Assembly (NCBI GenBank): GCA_022385755.1
Contig: MU278349.1
Coordinates: 1,364,001 to 1,428,000 of the forward strand
Direction of reading: 5' to 3'
Length of the DNA: 64,000 bases
From: Trametopsis cervina
Taxonomy: Eukaryota; Basidiomycota; Agaricomycetes; Polyporales; Irpicaceae
The notes under the pieces are model-generated. The model saw only the letters and a list, made by a program, of their open reading frames with translations. It was not told the origin of the DNA and made no database searches. Numbering within the stretch: position 1 is the first letter of the stretch; each line of letters begins with the position of its first letter. The translations under genes and the position numbers were made by a program. This document shows, in pieces, positions 31,980-41,979 of this stretch.

Positions 31980-33518
31980 TCAATCACTACCCGTGGCCGC
32001 TACAGCGGCAGCTTCTCGCTCGCGCCTAGGTGCAGCCGCGCCACCGAGCGATCTTGCAAGTCTGGAGATCGCGTCCCCGGAAATAACAGGACGAGTGTGA
32101 TGCGCTCGCGCATGAGCAGTGGCAGTACCGGGGCCGGTCGGAGGCGTGGAATGGTTGCGGCCATGGGATATAGATTCGTTACGTTTTGGCTGGTCTGCGT
32201 TCAGATGCGAATCTGGCTTGAACCTTCCGAGGGTATGGGCACGGTTGTGTGTTGGGTTGAATCCGCCGCGGGGAGCGGTTGGGACCCTGCGGGGGTTGAG
32301 ATGACTCGGAGCGGACTGCGAAGAGGGTATGGCGTGTATCGATGCATGCAGACCCCGATCTGGTCCAGGGGACGCAGGTTGCTCTGCTTCCATATCGGGT
32401 TTGGATGGTTGTGCTGCGGCCTTCGACGATGTCACGTCCTTCCCAGCGGTGCTACGAGGGGTCGCATCTTTTGCATCCTGAGGCCCTACAGAAGGTTCAT
32501 GGGGTTCTTCTATCTTGATGGTCGTGGATATATCGATGTCGATGATACTTGGTAACGGCTTCAGTGTATCCTGAAGGATGGGGGAGATCACGCTGACGCT
32601 GACTTTCTCAGAGTCATTAGGTTCGGTAATAGGCCCCGTGGTACTCAAGCTGGAAGTCACACCCCAATCATCCAAATCTGGAAGACTGTCATCTTCGTCG
32701 TCTCCTGCCCAATCGAAATGACTGTGATTTCCAGGTGTGTGTGGCCGGTCCATGGCGACAGCTCGCACGCGTTCCACGAGTGCATCGATGTTATGCGCAA
32801 TATCTGTTGGGGCCGGCGGATCCTGAGGAACCATGTGAGGAGGAACATCCCTTGCCGGTGCTGGTGCTGGTACTGGTGGTGCTGCAGGTTTTTCTACAGG
32901 TGCTGTGGTCTGTTCTGTTGGTAGGTGTTTATTTAGAGGAAGTGGACATGTGATAGGCGGTGGGGGTAGTTGCGGGGGCGGTAGTACAGTCTTCTGAGCT
33001 TGTGACTTCCTGCGACGGTGGGGGGTGTGAGGTGAGACGGACGGGGAGGATGAAGCATTTGACGGCGGAACGTTGAGAGTGTCTACGCCCAAGGACGGAA
33101 CCTTGTTCGCTCCCTTTTGCTCAGAGTTTTTCCGCGGTGGCTTAGGGCGAGCAGACCCCTTTATCGTTGTATTTGTCTGCGACGATATTGATGGAGTAAT
33201 CGGCGGCGGAGGGGTTACATGTTTGGGTGCCGCGGGCGGAGAATGTTCCTTGCTGGAATCAGGAGTCTCTTTCTCTTTCTTTATGTCTGCCTTGGTAGCT
33301 GCCTCAGTGCCTTTGTCATTGGTCGTCCGCCCGCCTCCGCGTCCTCCTCGTCCACCGCGTGGTGCTCTTCCTCGGGAGCCGCCTCTCGCTGCTCCACGTG
33401 TTCCTGGGCCGGATTCAGAGCCTTTCGTCCATCCTGCACGTGGAGTGGAAGGTTGATTCGCCCACATCGACGCGCTAACTCCGCTGATTGGTGCAGGTGA
33501 AGCAGCAGCGGTGGCCAT
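31980..33518 (-). CDS. Large intrinsically disordered RGG/proline-rich protein
   Basis: Single open frame of 512 residues from a good ATG. The N-terminal 70 residues are a glycine/arginine repeat (GTRGAARGGSRGRAPRGGRG, GRGGGRTTND) typical of RNA-binding RGG boxes and sites of arginine methylation. The remainder is rich in P, S, T and K with lysine/glutamate patches (KADIKKEKETPDSS) and no folded domain. A short conserved-looking element SRLARSLGG sits near the C-terminus. A nuclear or RNA-granule role is plausible from composition alone. It shares a promoter region with the divergent Sm G gene. The minus frame has few alternative stops because of the skewed codon composition, but the RGG box makes a real protein likely. 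Confidence 0.7.
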   Translation of the reverse strand: MATAAASPAPISGVSASMWANQPSTPRAGWTKGSESGPGTRGAARGGSRGRAPRGGRGGRGGGRTTNDKGTEAATKADIKKEKETPDSSKEHSPPAAPKHVTPPPPITPSISSQTNTTIKGSARPKPPRKNSEQKGANKVPSLGVDTLNVPPSNASSSPSVSPHTPHRRRKSQAQKTVLPPPQLPPPPITCPLPLNKHLPTEQTTAPVEKPAAPPVPAPAPARDVPPHMVPQDPPAPTDIAHNIDALVERVRAVAMDRPHTPGNHSHFDWAGDDEDDSLPDLDDWGVTSSLSTTGPITEPNDSEKVSVSVISPILQDTLKPLPSIIDIDISTTIKIEEPHEPSVGPQDAKDATPRSTAGKDVTSSKAAAQPSKPDMEAEQPASPGPDRGLHASIHAIPSSQSAPSHLNPRRVPTAPRGGFNPTHNRAHTLGRFKPDSHLNADQPKRNESISHGRNHSTPPTGPGTATAHARAHHTRPVISGDAISRLARSLGGAAAPRREREAAAVAATGSD

Positions 33519-33941
33519 AGGAGACTGGGAACAAGGTAGGCGGGGCTGGTTGAGGTGAAACTGGTTCCATGATCCTAGTCAGGAGAGCTCCAATAGAGCG
33601 AAGTTGTACGCTGACGTACAAAGACGATTGCTGTTTGTGCAGGAGTTTGAGGAAAGCAAGAAATGGAGTTCAAGTTTAACCTAGGCTACTCGATATATGT
33701 GTAAGAGGATGGAAAGTGTGGATGGTAGCGGAGGGAGATGGTCTGTGTGGTCCTGTAATAGTTCAGTGCAAGTCGTGTAGCGCCGTCCAAACAGGGCAGG
33801 CCGTTTGACCACGTGCTTTCTGGCCCTCCGGCGCCTGTGTTTTGGCCGCGTTCATTCACGCAACTTGCAAGCACTGTAACTCGTGCACAAGCCTTGCTTC
33901 CCCCAGCCTTTGTCCTTGATAATCCCTCCAAGGCTATCACC

Positions 33942-34287
33942 ATGTCAAAAGCCTCGCAGCCCGAGTTGAAAAAGGTATGACTAAAGATCCACGCACATCG
34001 GTCTTTATGTCTAACCATTGTTCATTGTTTATAGTTTATGGACAAGAAACTATTCGTCCACCTGCAAGGCGGCCGGAAGGTTAGCGGAACATTGCGAGGC
34101 TACGACCTGTTTTTGAACCTGGTGCTTGATGATGCGTTGGAGGAAACGACACCTGCACAAAAGCACCCTATCGGCACTGTAGTACGTCGGACCTCGCAGC
34201 CACTTTCGTGTTTGCTGATATCCAACCCTTCAGGTCATCCGTGGCAACAGCGTAACATCGATGGAGATCCTAGAGGCGATCCGATGA
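33942..34287 (+). CDS. SNRPG: Small nuclear ribonucleoprotein G (Sm G)
   Basis: Three exons (33942-33974, 34035-34181, 34234-34287) close to 77 residues, the usual size. Sm G is one of the seven Sm-ring proteins around the U-snRNA Sm site in the spliceosome. Both Sm motifs are intact: Sm1 FMDKKLFVHLQGGRKVSGTL then RGYDLFLNLVLDDA, and Sm2 VIRGNSVTSMEIL. Intron 1 splits PELKK from FMDKK and intron 2 splits GTV from VIRG. Start at ATG 33942 in a CACC context. Confidence 0.95.
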
Positions 34288-34878
34288 ACGTGTTTTGTTG
34301 TAGACTGGACTGTTGTGCGTTACTTGTATCATTATATTCCGTCGCATTATCGTGTGCTCTGCCATTCCCTCGCATTCTCGAACTCAAACCATTTCTACTT
34401 GCACACGCTTCGTCCGCAGCTTTGCGCTACATGTGGTTATCACAAAAGGGTACTCTCATGGCATTTGGTGACTATAAGAGAACAGTAATACAAGAGGAGT
34501 ACGCATCGGTATAAGAATTGAAGTGTACGTCGCAGACTATGGCAAACGGCGGTGTGGATTTACGCTATCAGCCTCAAACGAGGACATTGGTTCCCTCTGC
34601 CACAACAACCTTGTCCCTAGAGAATATAAGTCAAAGACTATCGTCCAGGGAATTTGAAGGTCGTCGCGAGTTCAGATGAGAAAACCCAGCGCGAAAAGGC
34701 GCGCTTTTAGCCAGCCGTTGTGGCGGCCACGTGCTCACTCGCGTGGCCCCCACAGACTTAGGCTCGGACCTCCCACTGGCGTTCCGTTCACACATACGTG
34801 TTCCTGCTGCATAGATCATATTCCCTAGACGTGCATCCTCTTGCTATACTGTCCCTACTTCAGTAAGCGCATTGCAAA
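34288..34878. other. Intergenic region before the syntaxin-18 gene
   Basis: About 590 bp. It contains a near-palindrome AAAAGGCGCGCTTTT around 34694-34709 and a CACGTG at 34728-34733, both likely promoter elements of the SNARE gene. No gene is seen. Confidence 0.5.
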
Positions 34879-36203
34879 ATGACCGCCGGCGACCGTACGT
34901 TTGAATTCCGCGAGCTAGTGAAGGAGGCGCAGGAGGGCATACCAGAGGCTAAGCGGAGGAGGCTGAACCGTCCTACCAGACGCGGTGGGGATGGGCAGAA
35001 AGAAGCGCAAGAGACTCTGAACAAAGAGTATATAGCGGAGGGGTATGCCATTGTACGTTCATACCGGTCGCGCTACGGGGACACTGAACCGAATCAAATG
35101 TAGCTCACTCACATCAACACATTGAGTCGAATGGTCAGCGCCGTTCGCAAACCATATCTAAATGTCGACGCAAGGAACCCTCCAATGTCGCGGCAGGCCT
35201 CAAGAACTATTGATCTGGGGGGCGCGGATCAGTCGTCATGGGCCGGTCTTAAGCACTTAACGAACGAGGAGCGCGACCAGATAGACCTCCAAGCCAGAAT
35301 TATACTCTCGCGATGTTCGGAGCGTATCAAGCAGATGGAGACCTTGGAGAAGCGTGCGTGCTCCTTCCGTCATTTTGGCTCCGCGCTTCTCACATTATGT
35401 CTTTGCTTCGTCTCTATGCAGGCCGCGTCGAACTCGCTGCAAGCAGAACTAATCCACTAACACGCCTCCTCCCCGCCCGCCTACGCCAAGATGAGGCGAC
35501 CGCCGCATCTGACTTCATAGCTGCGCACCACTCCAGCATAACATGGTATCTCAGTCGACGGCTGACCGAGGCCAGTCAGTCATTGAAGGAAATGCAGGAG
35601 GAACGCATGAAGCGGCAATTGGAGAGGACAAAGACGCTGGGGTCAGGAGCAGCCCGCGAAGCCATGTTCATGACCGACGCCCCTTCATCCTCCTCATCGT
35701 CATCCGAAGTCAACTCACCCGCTGGGCTCGGCGGGGGATGGCTCGGCGGTGCCTCACAATTGGCCTCCAATTTCATGGGTGCATCGTCACTCGGCGACGC
35801 TACCAGTGCTCGCTCTACACCTAAATCCATGACATTCACCGACCTCCTAGACGACACGGAAGATGAAGAGGAGTTAGAACTCACGCAATCACAAATCATG
35901 CAGTTCGAAACCGAAAACGCGAACATCTTGCAGAATATGCAGGACACACTGGCCTCGGTACAGCAGGCAGAATCGCGGTTGATGGAGATCAGCGCATTAC
36001 AAATGGAGCTGGTCACGCATCTCACAAAACAGACGGAGCAGACGGAGCGGCTGTACGAAGACGCTATAGCGACTGCTGCGACCGTAGAAAAGGGGAACGT
36101 ACAGCTGAAGGAGGCCAGACGGCGGGCAAGGGACGGTAGAAAATGGATTCTGTTATTCCTGATCGGAGCTAGTCTTTCTCTCCTCTTCCTGCATTACTAC
36201 TGA
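34879..36203 (+). CDS. UFE1: Syntaxin-18/Ufe1-type ER SNARE
   Basis: Three exons (34879-35052, 35104-35353, 35422-36203) close to 401 residues. Qa-SNARE that receives Golgi-to-ER retrograde vesicles together with Sec20, Use1 and Sec22. The N-terminal region (DRTFEFRELVKEAQEGIPEA, later LTHINTLSRMVSAVRKPYLN) matches the syntaxin-18 N-domain. The SNARE helix is around residues 300-360, containing FETENANILQNMQDTL and VQQAESRLMEISALQMEL, followed by KGNVQLKEARRRARDGRKWI and a C-terminal anchor (LLFLIGASLSLLFLHYY), giving tail-anchored topology with no lumenal domain. A serine- and glycine-rich linker lies between N-domain and SNARE motif. Confidence 0.92.
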
Positions 36204-36379
36204 TTATTCTCACACTTCTGGCATCTTTCGGTCACTCGGTCCTATTTGTTGTCTACACGATTTGCCTATATTATTTCTACTATACCCGTCCATGATCAAT
36301 ACACCAGGAAGCACAGTTACATGTAGATATGATAAATATGATAAGAGAACGTTGCACTAACACACAAAGGCGATTACGA

Positions 36380-37689
36380 CTATGGTGATGGCGAGCGTGC
36401 TCTGGACGGCCGGACCGTGCTCACAGACTCTTCCTCGTCTAACGAGTCTGACGAATAACTACGGAGAAGAGGGGCTCCCTCGGCTGCTTCATCGACAGCC
36501 TCGGCAGCCAACTCATCCAAATCGGGTGAAATTCCGTCCAGATGGCGGATATGTGATTGCATAGCGCGGTAAGTCAACCTGCGACATCCCGTACATTTAG
36601 CGCACACGTCGACGAGGAAATAGATGTGATCTCACCAGCTAGCCACTAGCCCGACGAGCACGCCAAACACGACGAGAAGTATGTTCAGAATCTTCGCGTC
36701 TGGATATAGTCAGTGTCAGTGTCATCATGTGGCTCGGTACAGAAGGCAACTACGCACGTTTATCCATTTGTTTGCGAGTGTCACCATCGGACAACGCAGC
36801 AAGCCTCGAACCAATGAACACGTGCAATGCAACTCGAGGAAGAACGACAAATGTCGCAAGGACAAACTGCCATAAAGCCACGGGTTCGATAGACTATGGT
36901 CATGTGTATGAGGGTTAGTCACAGCTAAAAGGAAAGAGAAGGGACTTACGGCGAATAATGAGTTGGAGTACGCCCAAGGCGGGAAGGGCGAGGCGCGAAT
37001 CAGAAAGATAAGAGGCAGGCCCTTCGCTTTCTAAACCGAGTGAAACTCGTATCATGCGCTTCGAGATAAACCTCTACGGAGTTACTTACGATAACTGATT
37101 CGAGAGCCTGCCACTTATCGTTCGTAGCAGCCCACTTGCGCAGTCGCCGGCTGAACAAAAAGCGCAGGATGACGAATGCGACGGCCGAGCCTAGGAGTGT
37201 CCCAGGTCCGGCAACGAAGAAACCGTTCATGCCGTATGCGAAGCCGCATAATGTCACCGTTGTGGTGAATCCGGTGCAGGGCGGTATGGAGATGATGACT
37301 GGGAGACAAGTTGTGTGGTGTCAGCGGCGAAGACTTCGGTTGCTCAGAGCTGCACACTTACTAAACATCGCGAGCAGGATCATCCATCCGAACTGCATGT
37401 GGCTGATCTTCTGGGCGAAGTCGTACATCGTTTGCGCTATTCGATCCGCACCGACGATCCAGAAGAACGTCCCGAGTGCCATATAAAACACTAGAAGAGA
37501 CCATATCGCTAGCTGCAAAGTTACACTGTCAGATGAGGTTGCTTTCAAAGAATGAAGAGGTGAAACCACCCGCACCTTGCCTCGTATCCCGAGTGCCTTG
37601 TATTTCAGCCAAGTCTGCCTGAGTAGATGCTTCGCCGTCCTCCACGCCCACACGGGCCTGCTAACGGCTCCCTCGTCGCCCATTGTCAT
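36380..37689 (-). CDS. TVP38: TVP38/TMEM64 family Golgi membrane protein (DedA superfamily)
   Basis: Multi-pass protein of the VTT/DedA superfamily, some members of which scramble lipids in the early secretory pathway. From the start: MTMGDEGAVSRPVWAWRTAK, a first helix (LAIWSLLVFYMALGTFFWIV), a re-entrant region with ISHMQFGWMILLAMF, then the core motif TVTLCGFAYGMNGFFVAGPG and GTLLGSAVAFVILRFLFSRR, the conserved GxxxG-containing element of the family. A later exon (LPLIFLIRASPFPPWAYSN) carries the second conserved arginine/proline motif. The tail is acidic and serine-rich. Start is taken at 37689; a second ATG lies two codons inside. Several 50-80 bp introns; about 330 residues. Confidence 0.88.
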
Positions 37690-37962
37690 CTAGCAATGTA
37701 TTTATGAAATCTGGGGCGAAGGAGGCAGACGAAAGCCAGAGGCAAGTGGGAAGCGAGTGATGGAGTCCCTTACCCGCTTCATTACCCGCAGCTGCTGGAT
37801 GCTGTCATCGCGATTTATCACGCGTCACTCTACTACGGTCACGTGATAACATTACGCGACACGGCGGCCGCGAAATCCAGAGACGGATATCTAGAGAGCA
37901 TCGCGTAGCCGACGACGTGTTTGAGCAGTATGTCAGTGCGCCATAGCCATTTGCGGCCCTGC

Positions 37963-39457
37963 TCACATCCCCTCGCCCTCGGACATAGCGTCAAAATCCA
38001 CAGGAAATATACTCCAAACCGGCAGATCGACACCCGCATGGTCAAGCACCGGCTGCTCGACACTAAACACCCACTCGACGAGCTCCCCATACGCCTGAAC
38101 CTGCCTCTTCCACATCCCCCCAAACAGGACCACTACCGCCCCCGCATCATAGCTCAGCTGCAGATTCATCTCCGGCAGGTCAATCTTCGTCTTCCACGAG
38201 CCCGCGTGCATGATTATCTCGCAATATGTGCCCTCCGGCGGCCGATACATCGCGGACTGTGTCATGTTTGACGTGAGCGTCGCGGAGGTGCACACCGTTC
38301 CCCACGCGTTCAGCGACGGCGCAAGGGAGGGGAACAGCTCCTCCCGAGCCGTATGCGCGGCGAGGTACAGGTCGTGGTGCGAGAAATGCAACATTATGTT
38401 CGCGAGGTGGCACATCATCTCGAACCGCTCTGCGGGTGTCTCGGCGGGCCCGAGCGTGGGACTGTGCACGTCTTTGAATTTGTCCATGACCTCCTTCCAG
38501 CGCACGAAGCCCGGCGAGGGACACGGCTCCTGTGTACTCTCGTACTTGTACGCTGGCTCCAGGACCTACCCGTACGATCGTCAGCATCGATCACAGAGCA
38601 CGCTGTGGTGCCGAACGTACCACTGGCTCTTTACTCTCCGGCCCGCAAGCGTGCCCAAAGTGAGCGTGGTCGACCTTGTTGGTCTTCCGCGTGAACGAGG
38701 TGGGCGAGATAGGGATCGTACCGCACGGCACGTTACCGGAAGAGTATTTCGCAAAGTGTTTGGCGTTGAGCCGCCAGTCTTTGGCGTGGCAGCTTAAACA
38801 CCAGTGCGGCTGGAACGCCCGTGTCCTGAGCACGTCCTTGAACTCGCGTGCAGCCGAGGTGAGATCGTCCTGTGCGCATCGGTCGCGTGAGTATTCCACA
38901 AATAATACGCACTGACCGCAGTACATTGTGCGTCGGGCAGAGTGCGGCAGAGCTGAATTGAACTCGAACGTTACCTGTGTAGCCTTTGCGAGCGCCCCCG
39001 GGAGGAAGCAGCAGAGGATGCGATAATGCCGGTCAACGATAAACGTCGGCTTTTTGCAGACCGCGAGTTTCTTGATAGTATCCCCCTGTGCTGCAGCCGC
39101 GGACGTCCCGGCCTGGTCGTTCGGTGAACGCAAGGCCTCGAGATATTCATCTGCGTCTATATCAATCACCGCTGGATCACAAACAATAGCACGCGTTCAG
39201 TTCAGTCGTCTCATCCAAGTTCGTGCATTGACAAAGCCGGTGTGTGGGATGGCATGCTTACCAATGCGGCCGTACGCTGTCACCATCGTGTCCACCATGT
39301 CATCCAGACTGGCGAACACGCCAGGCGGGATGCTCCCTTCAGGCCGGATGATATGGGCGTCATCGAGCTCGTCGGAGGTTGAAGGATCCTGTTCTGCGGA
39401 CTTGAGCTGGAAAATTTTGGACGCATAGTCAAGGAGGGATGTTGATGGTATTGACAT
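37963..39457 (-). CDS. Uncharacterised protein with CxxC motifs
   Basis: At least three exons: from ATG 39457 to about 39261 (MSIPSTSLLDYASKIFQLK to VTAYGRIG), from about 39173 to 38617 (IDIDADEYLEALRSPNDQ to ESKEPV) and from about 38567 to the TGA at 37963. Roughly 430 residues. The middle exon has paired cysteines MYCGQC and HWCLSCHAKDW about 40 residues apart, which could bind a metal, and a strand DRHYRILCCFLPGAL. The C-terminal exon has HFSHHDLYLAAHTAREEL, GTYCEIIMHAGSWK and LQLSYDAGAVVVLFGG. The alternation of strands with His/Asp and the final strand pattern vaguely recall double-stranded beta-helix oxygenases, but I cannot show the catalytic triad. No function is assigned. Confidence 0.6.
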
Positions 39458-39751
39458 GGGTGGTGGCCACAAGCGGAGGCTGAGTGGGACCCAACTTCGC
39501 CTCTGTACAATGTTGTCGGCCCGGGCCGAACATCACAACGGGCGTTGAATGTATATTCTCAAGCATAACAAGCGATCGAGCTTTGAACAAGGATGACCTG
39601 GTCAAACGTTCAAGTATGAATTAATTATGATTATGATTATACTGTAGAGTTTATGTCAGATAGAGTGACCCCTTGAAAGCATGCCGCAACATATCAACAA
39701 GCGGCACAGACTGCACGACGAAGCCCCGCACAAAACACACTCCAACCCCAG

Positions 39752-41112
39752 CTACTTCAGCCCCTTCACATACTCACCCGCCGCCTTCGCACAACACCGC
39801 CTCAAGTCCTCTGCGATCTTCTCGCGGTCCAAGATATGCCGCTGCAACACCTCCTCCGGGGCAGCCTGGCTGAAATTCGCGAGGAGCGCGTCGGCAGCCT
39901 CGAGTAGCGCCGCCTCGCTCACGCCGGTGAGCCCGCGTACCGCTGCGGGCGGGCTAGCGAACTGCGTGGGCGCTATGTGGTAACAGGTCGCGGCGAGCAC
40001 GCGCGATACGGGCGCGAGGTATGCGGACGGCGTGCAGACGAGTGGCAGCCGCGATTGTGTTATTGCAGACACTTTTTGGCGCCCCGCAAATTGGGAGGCT
40101 ACATACGCCTGGCGATCAAAGATAATGTTCAGCGGATGTATCGAGCGATGATGAAGAGATGCTCACCATGTTCATTTCGAACAGGAATATGGGGATGACG
40201 ATGAAGAAGTCTCTGCGCTAGGTGAGAACTCGTATTGGATCTAGTGAGCATAATTACTTACATTGCCAGTGTCACTGGTAGGAGAAATGCGGATCTAGAA
40301 GCGTAGCTGTCAGCAAACAGTCAGAAGAGCGAGCACGCAGAGCACTGACCCGATAGCGCCAATCGTCGCGCTTTTCTGCGTTTTCTTCAACACCTCCTCG
40401 ATGTGATACTGCATGATCTCAGGTCTCACGGGGAGCCCGTCTGGACTGACGGCATCATGAGGGTAGAACACCGTCAACTGGAGCGAGTCGTGTGAGCAGT
40501 ATGATCCGGTAGAGGCAATGAACGCGATACCCACCTCGCCAAGTTTATGCGTGGGAGGCACGCGCTGGAGCGCTTCTATGCGCGAGTTAGGGAGCCATCG
40601 GATTACCGTGTTCGCGGTCTGAACGGATGGTGAGCACGATTGAGACGAGGGAATGCATATGTGGCACACGAGCTCACCCCTGTAGCTTTACCCTTGAATT
40701 TCTTCCACGCCCCTGCTTCGGGCTCCAACCCGTTCTTTATTCTATCACCCTCGGCTATTTCTTCCTGCCACTTCCTCTCGGCCTTTTTCACGAGGCCTTC
40801 CTTTACAATATCGTTTCCATTCGCATCCTTCGGCGGCTTCTGGTACGGTGCCCGCGGGAGCGCATATAGGAGGTAGGGCGAGACGGGTTGTGCTGAATGC
40901 GAGTGAGTTGGGACAGGGAATGGAATGGCAAAGATGATAGTGGGGAGATAGCGGCCGCCGCGTCCAGAGGACTTGTGCTGCGTGTTCGGCGGCCGAGTCT
41001 CGTAAGGCGGTAGAGTTGGCTCTTGGTGGCTGGGACCTTCGCCGGAGACATTGTACGGCTGGGGTACGTTTTGTTTCTCGTTATACGGCTGCTGTTTCTC
41101 TACGGAGGCCAT
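39752..41112 (-). CDS. Uncharacterised membrane protein, possibly mitochondrial K+/H+ exchange-related
   Basis: Five or six exons from ATG 41112 to the stop at 39752. The N-terminus is disordered (EKQQPYNEKQNVPQPYN), then YLLYALPRAPYQKPPKDANG, a basic helix (KKAERKWQEEIAEGDRIKNG), TVIRWLPNSRIEALQRVPP, a YPHD element, and EIMQYHIEEVLKKTQKSA. A hydrophobic hairpin follows across two introns (SAFLLPVTLAI joined to DFFIVIPIFLFEMN), and the tail is alanine-rich and hydrophilic (ILDREKIAEDLRRC). The order IP.E / VP / YP / hydrophobic P-rich hairpin loosely resembles the fungal Mit_KHE1 family, but this is from memory and weak. Otherwise a conserved-looking Agaricomycete protein of unknown role. Confidence 0.6.
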
Positions 41113-41979
41113 GGTGGTGAGTGAGGGGAGTAGTGAGGAGCGAACAGAGTGTCCATGGGATTATAAACAACGGCACGATCTTGCATGGCGGGCATGAAAG
41201 GGTAATCGAATGCTGTGGCCATGGGCCGATGACGCCCTCGCCGCGCTTATGACAGAACTGCGATTACACACGGTAGCGGACGACGTACATTCGATGTGCT
41301 GCGCCGCAGACCTGACGAACTTCTACGTTGTACAGCATCTGTACTCAAGTCTCCGAGCGAGAGTAGCGTTGCTGGTAAACGGGAGGATAGGCCACACACG
41401 GTCAGGTCGGCCGTGCAATCTGACAGGGTCTGCACCTCAGCCTTCGTGACCGCAGTATACGGACATTACACTGCCGCAATGTGTACGACTGATAGACTGA
41501 GATTTTGAGCGAAGCATGGTGGCAGTGAGGCATCAAACAGGTTGGTCGAAGCGTTGTAGACGAAGACTGCGCAACATTCGCGTACGGCGATCATAAGTTT
41601 CGTTCGTGCACGTGCCGCCTGCAGATCTCACCCAGCGCTTCCTCATGTTCCCTAAACTGCTTCGACGAGAGCGACCACTCGCTTAACTTTGAAAACCTGA
41701 GTCTACTGTACGGCCATACATGTCCTCTTCATCAGTTCGACTATGAGAGCGCAGCGTCTCGCGCGGTGATTGTGCAGCAAGCGAGAACCGTACGATGCCT
41801 CCGGTTCCGCATGAAATTTACCGTCCGTCGGACCACTTTGACGCCTCCGCACGTCTATTGGCTCCCAATCGCCTTTAGTATCTCTCCCTGCTTGACTTCC
41901 TCACGTCATGTTCCATTCTTGAGCTTACTCTTTCTCCCTTTTTTCACGACCCCCCGACCACGCTATATCCATACCAATA
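41113..41979. other. Divergent promoter region
   Basis: About 870 bp between the uncharacterised membrane protein gene and the permease gene. Frames here are shorter than 80 codons and unconvincing. The stretch just before 41980 is pyrimidine-rich, as is common before basidiomycete start codons. Confidence 0.5.
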
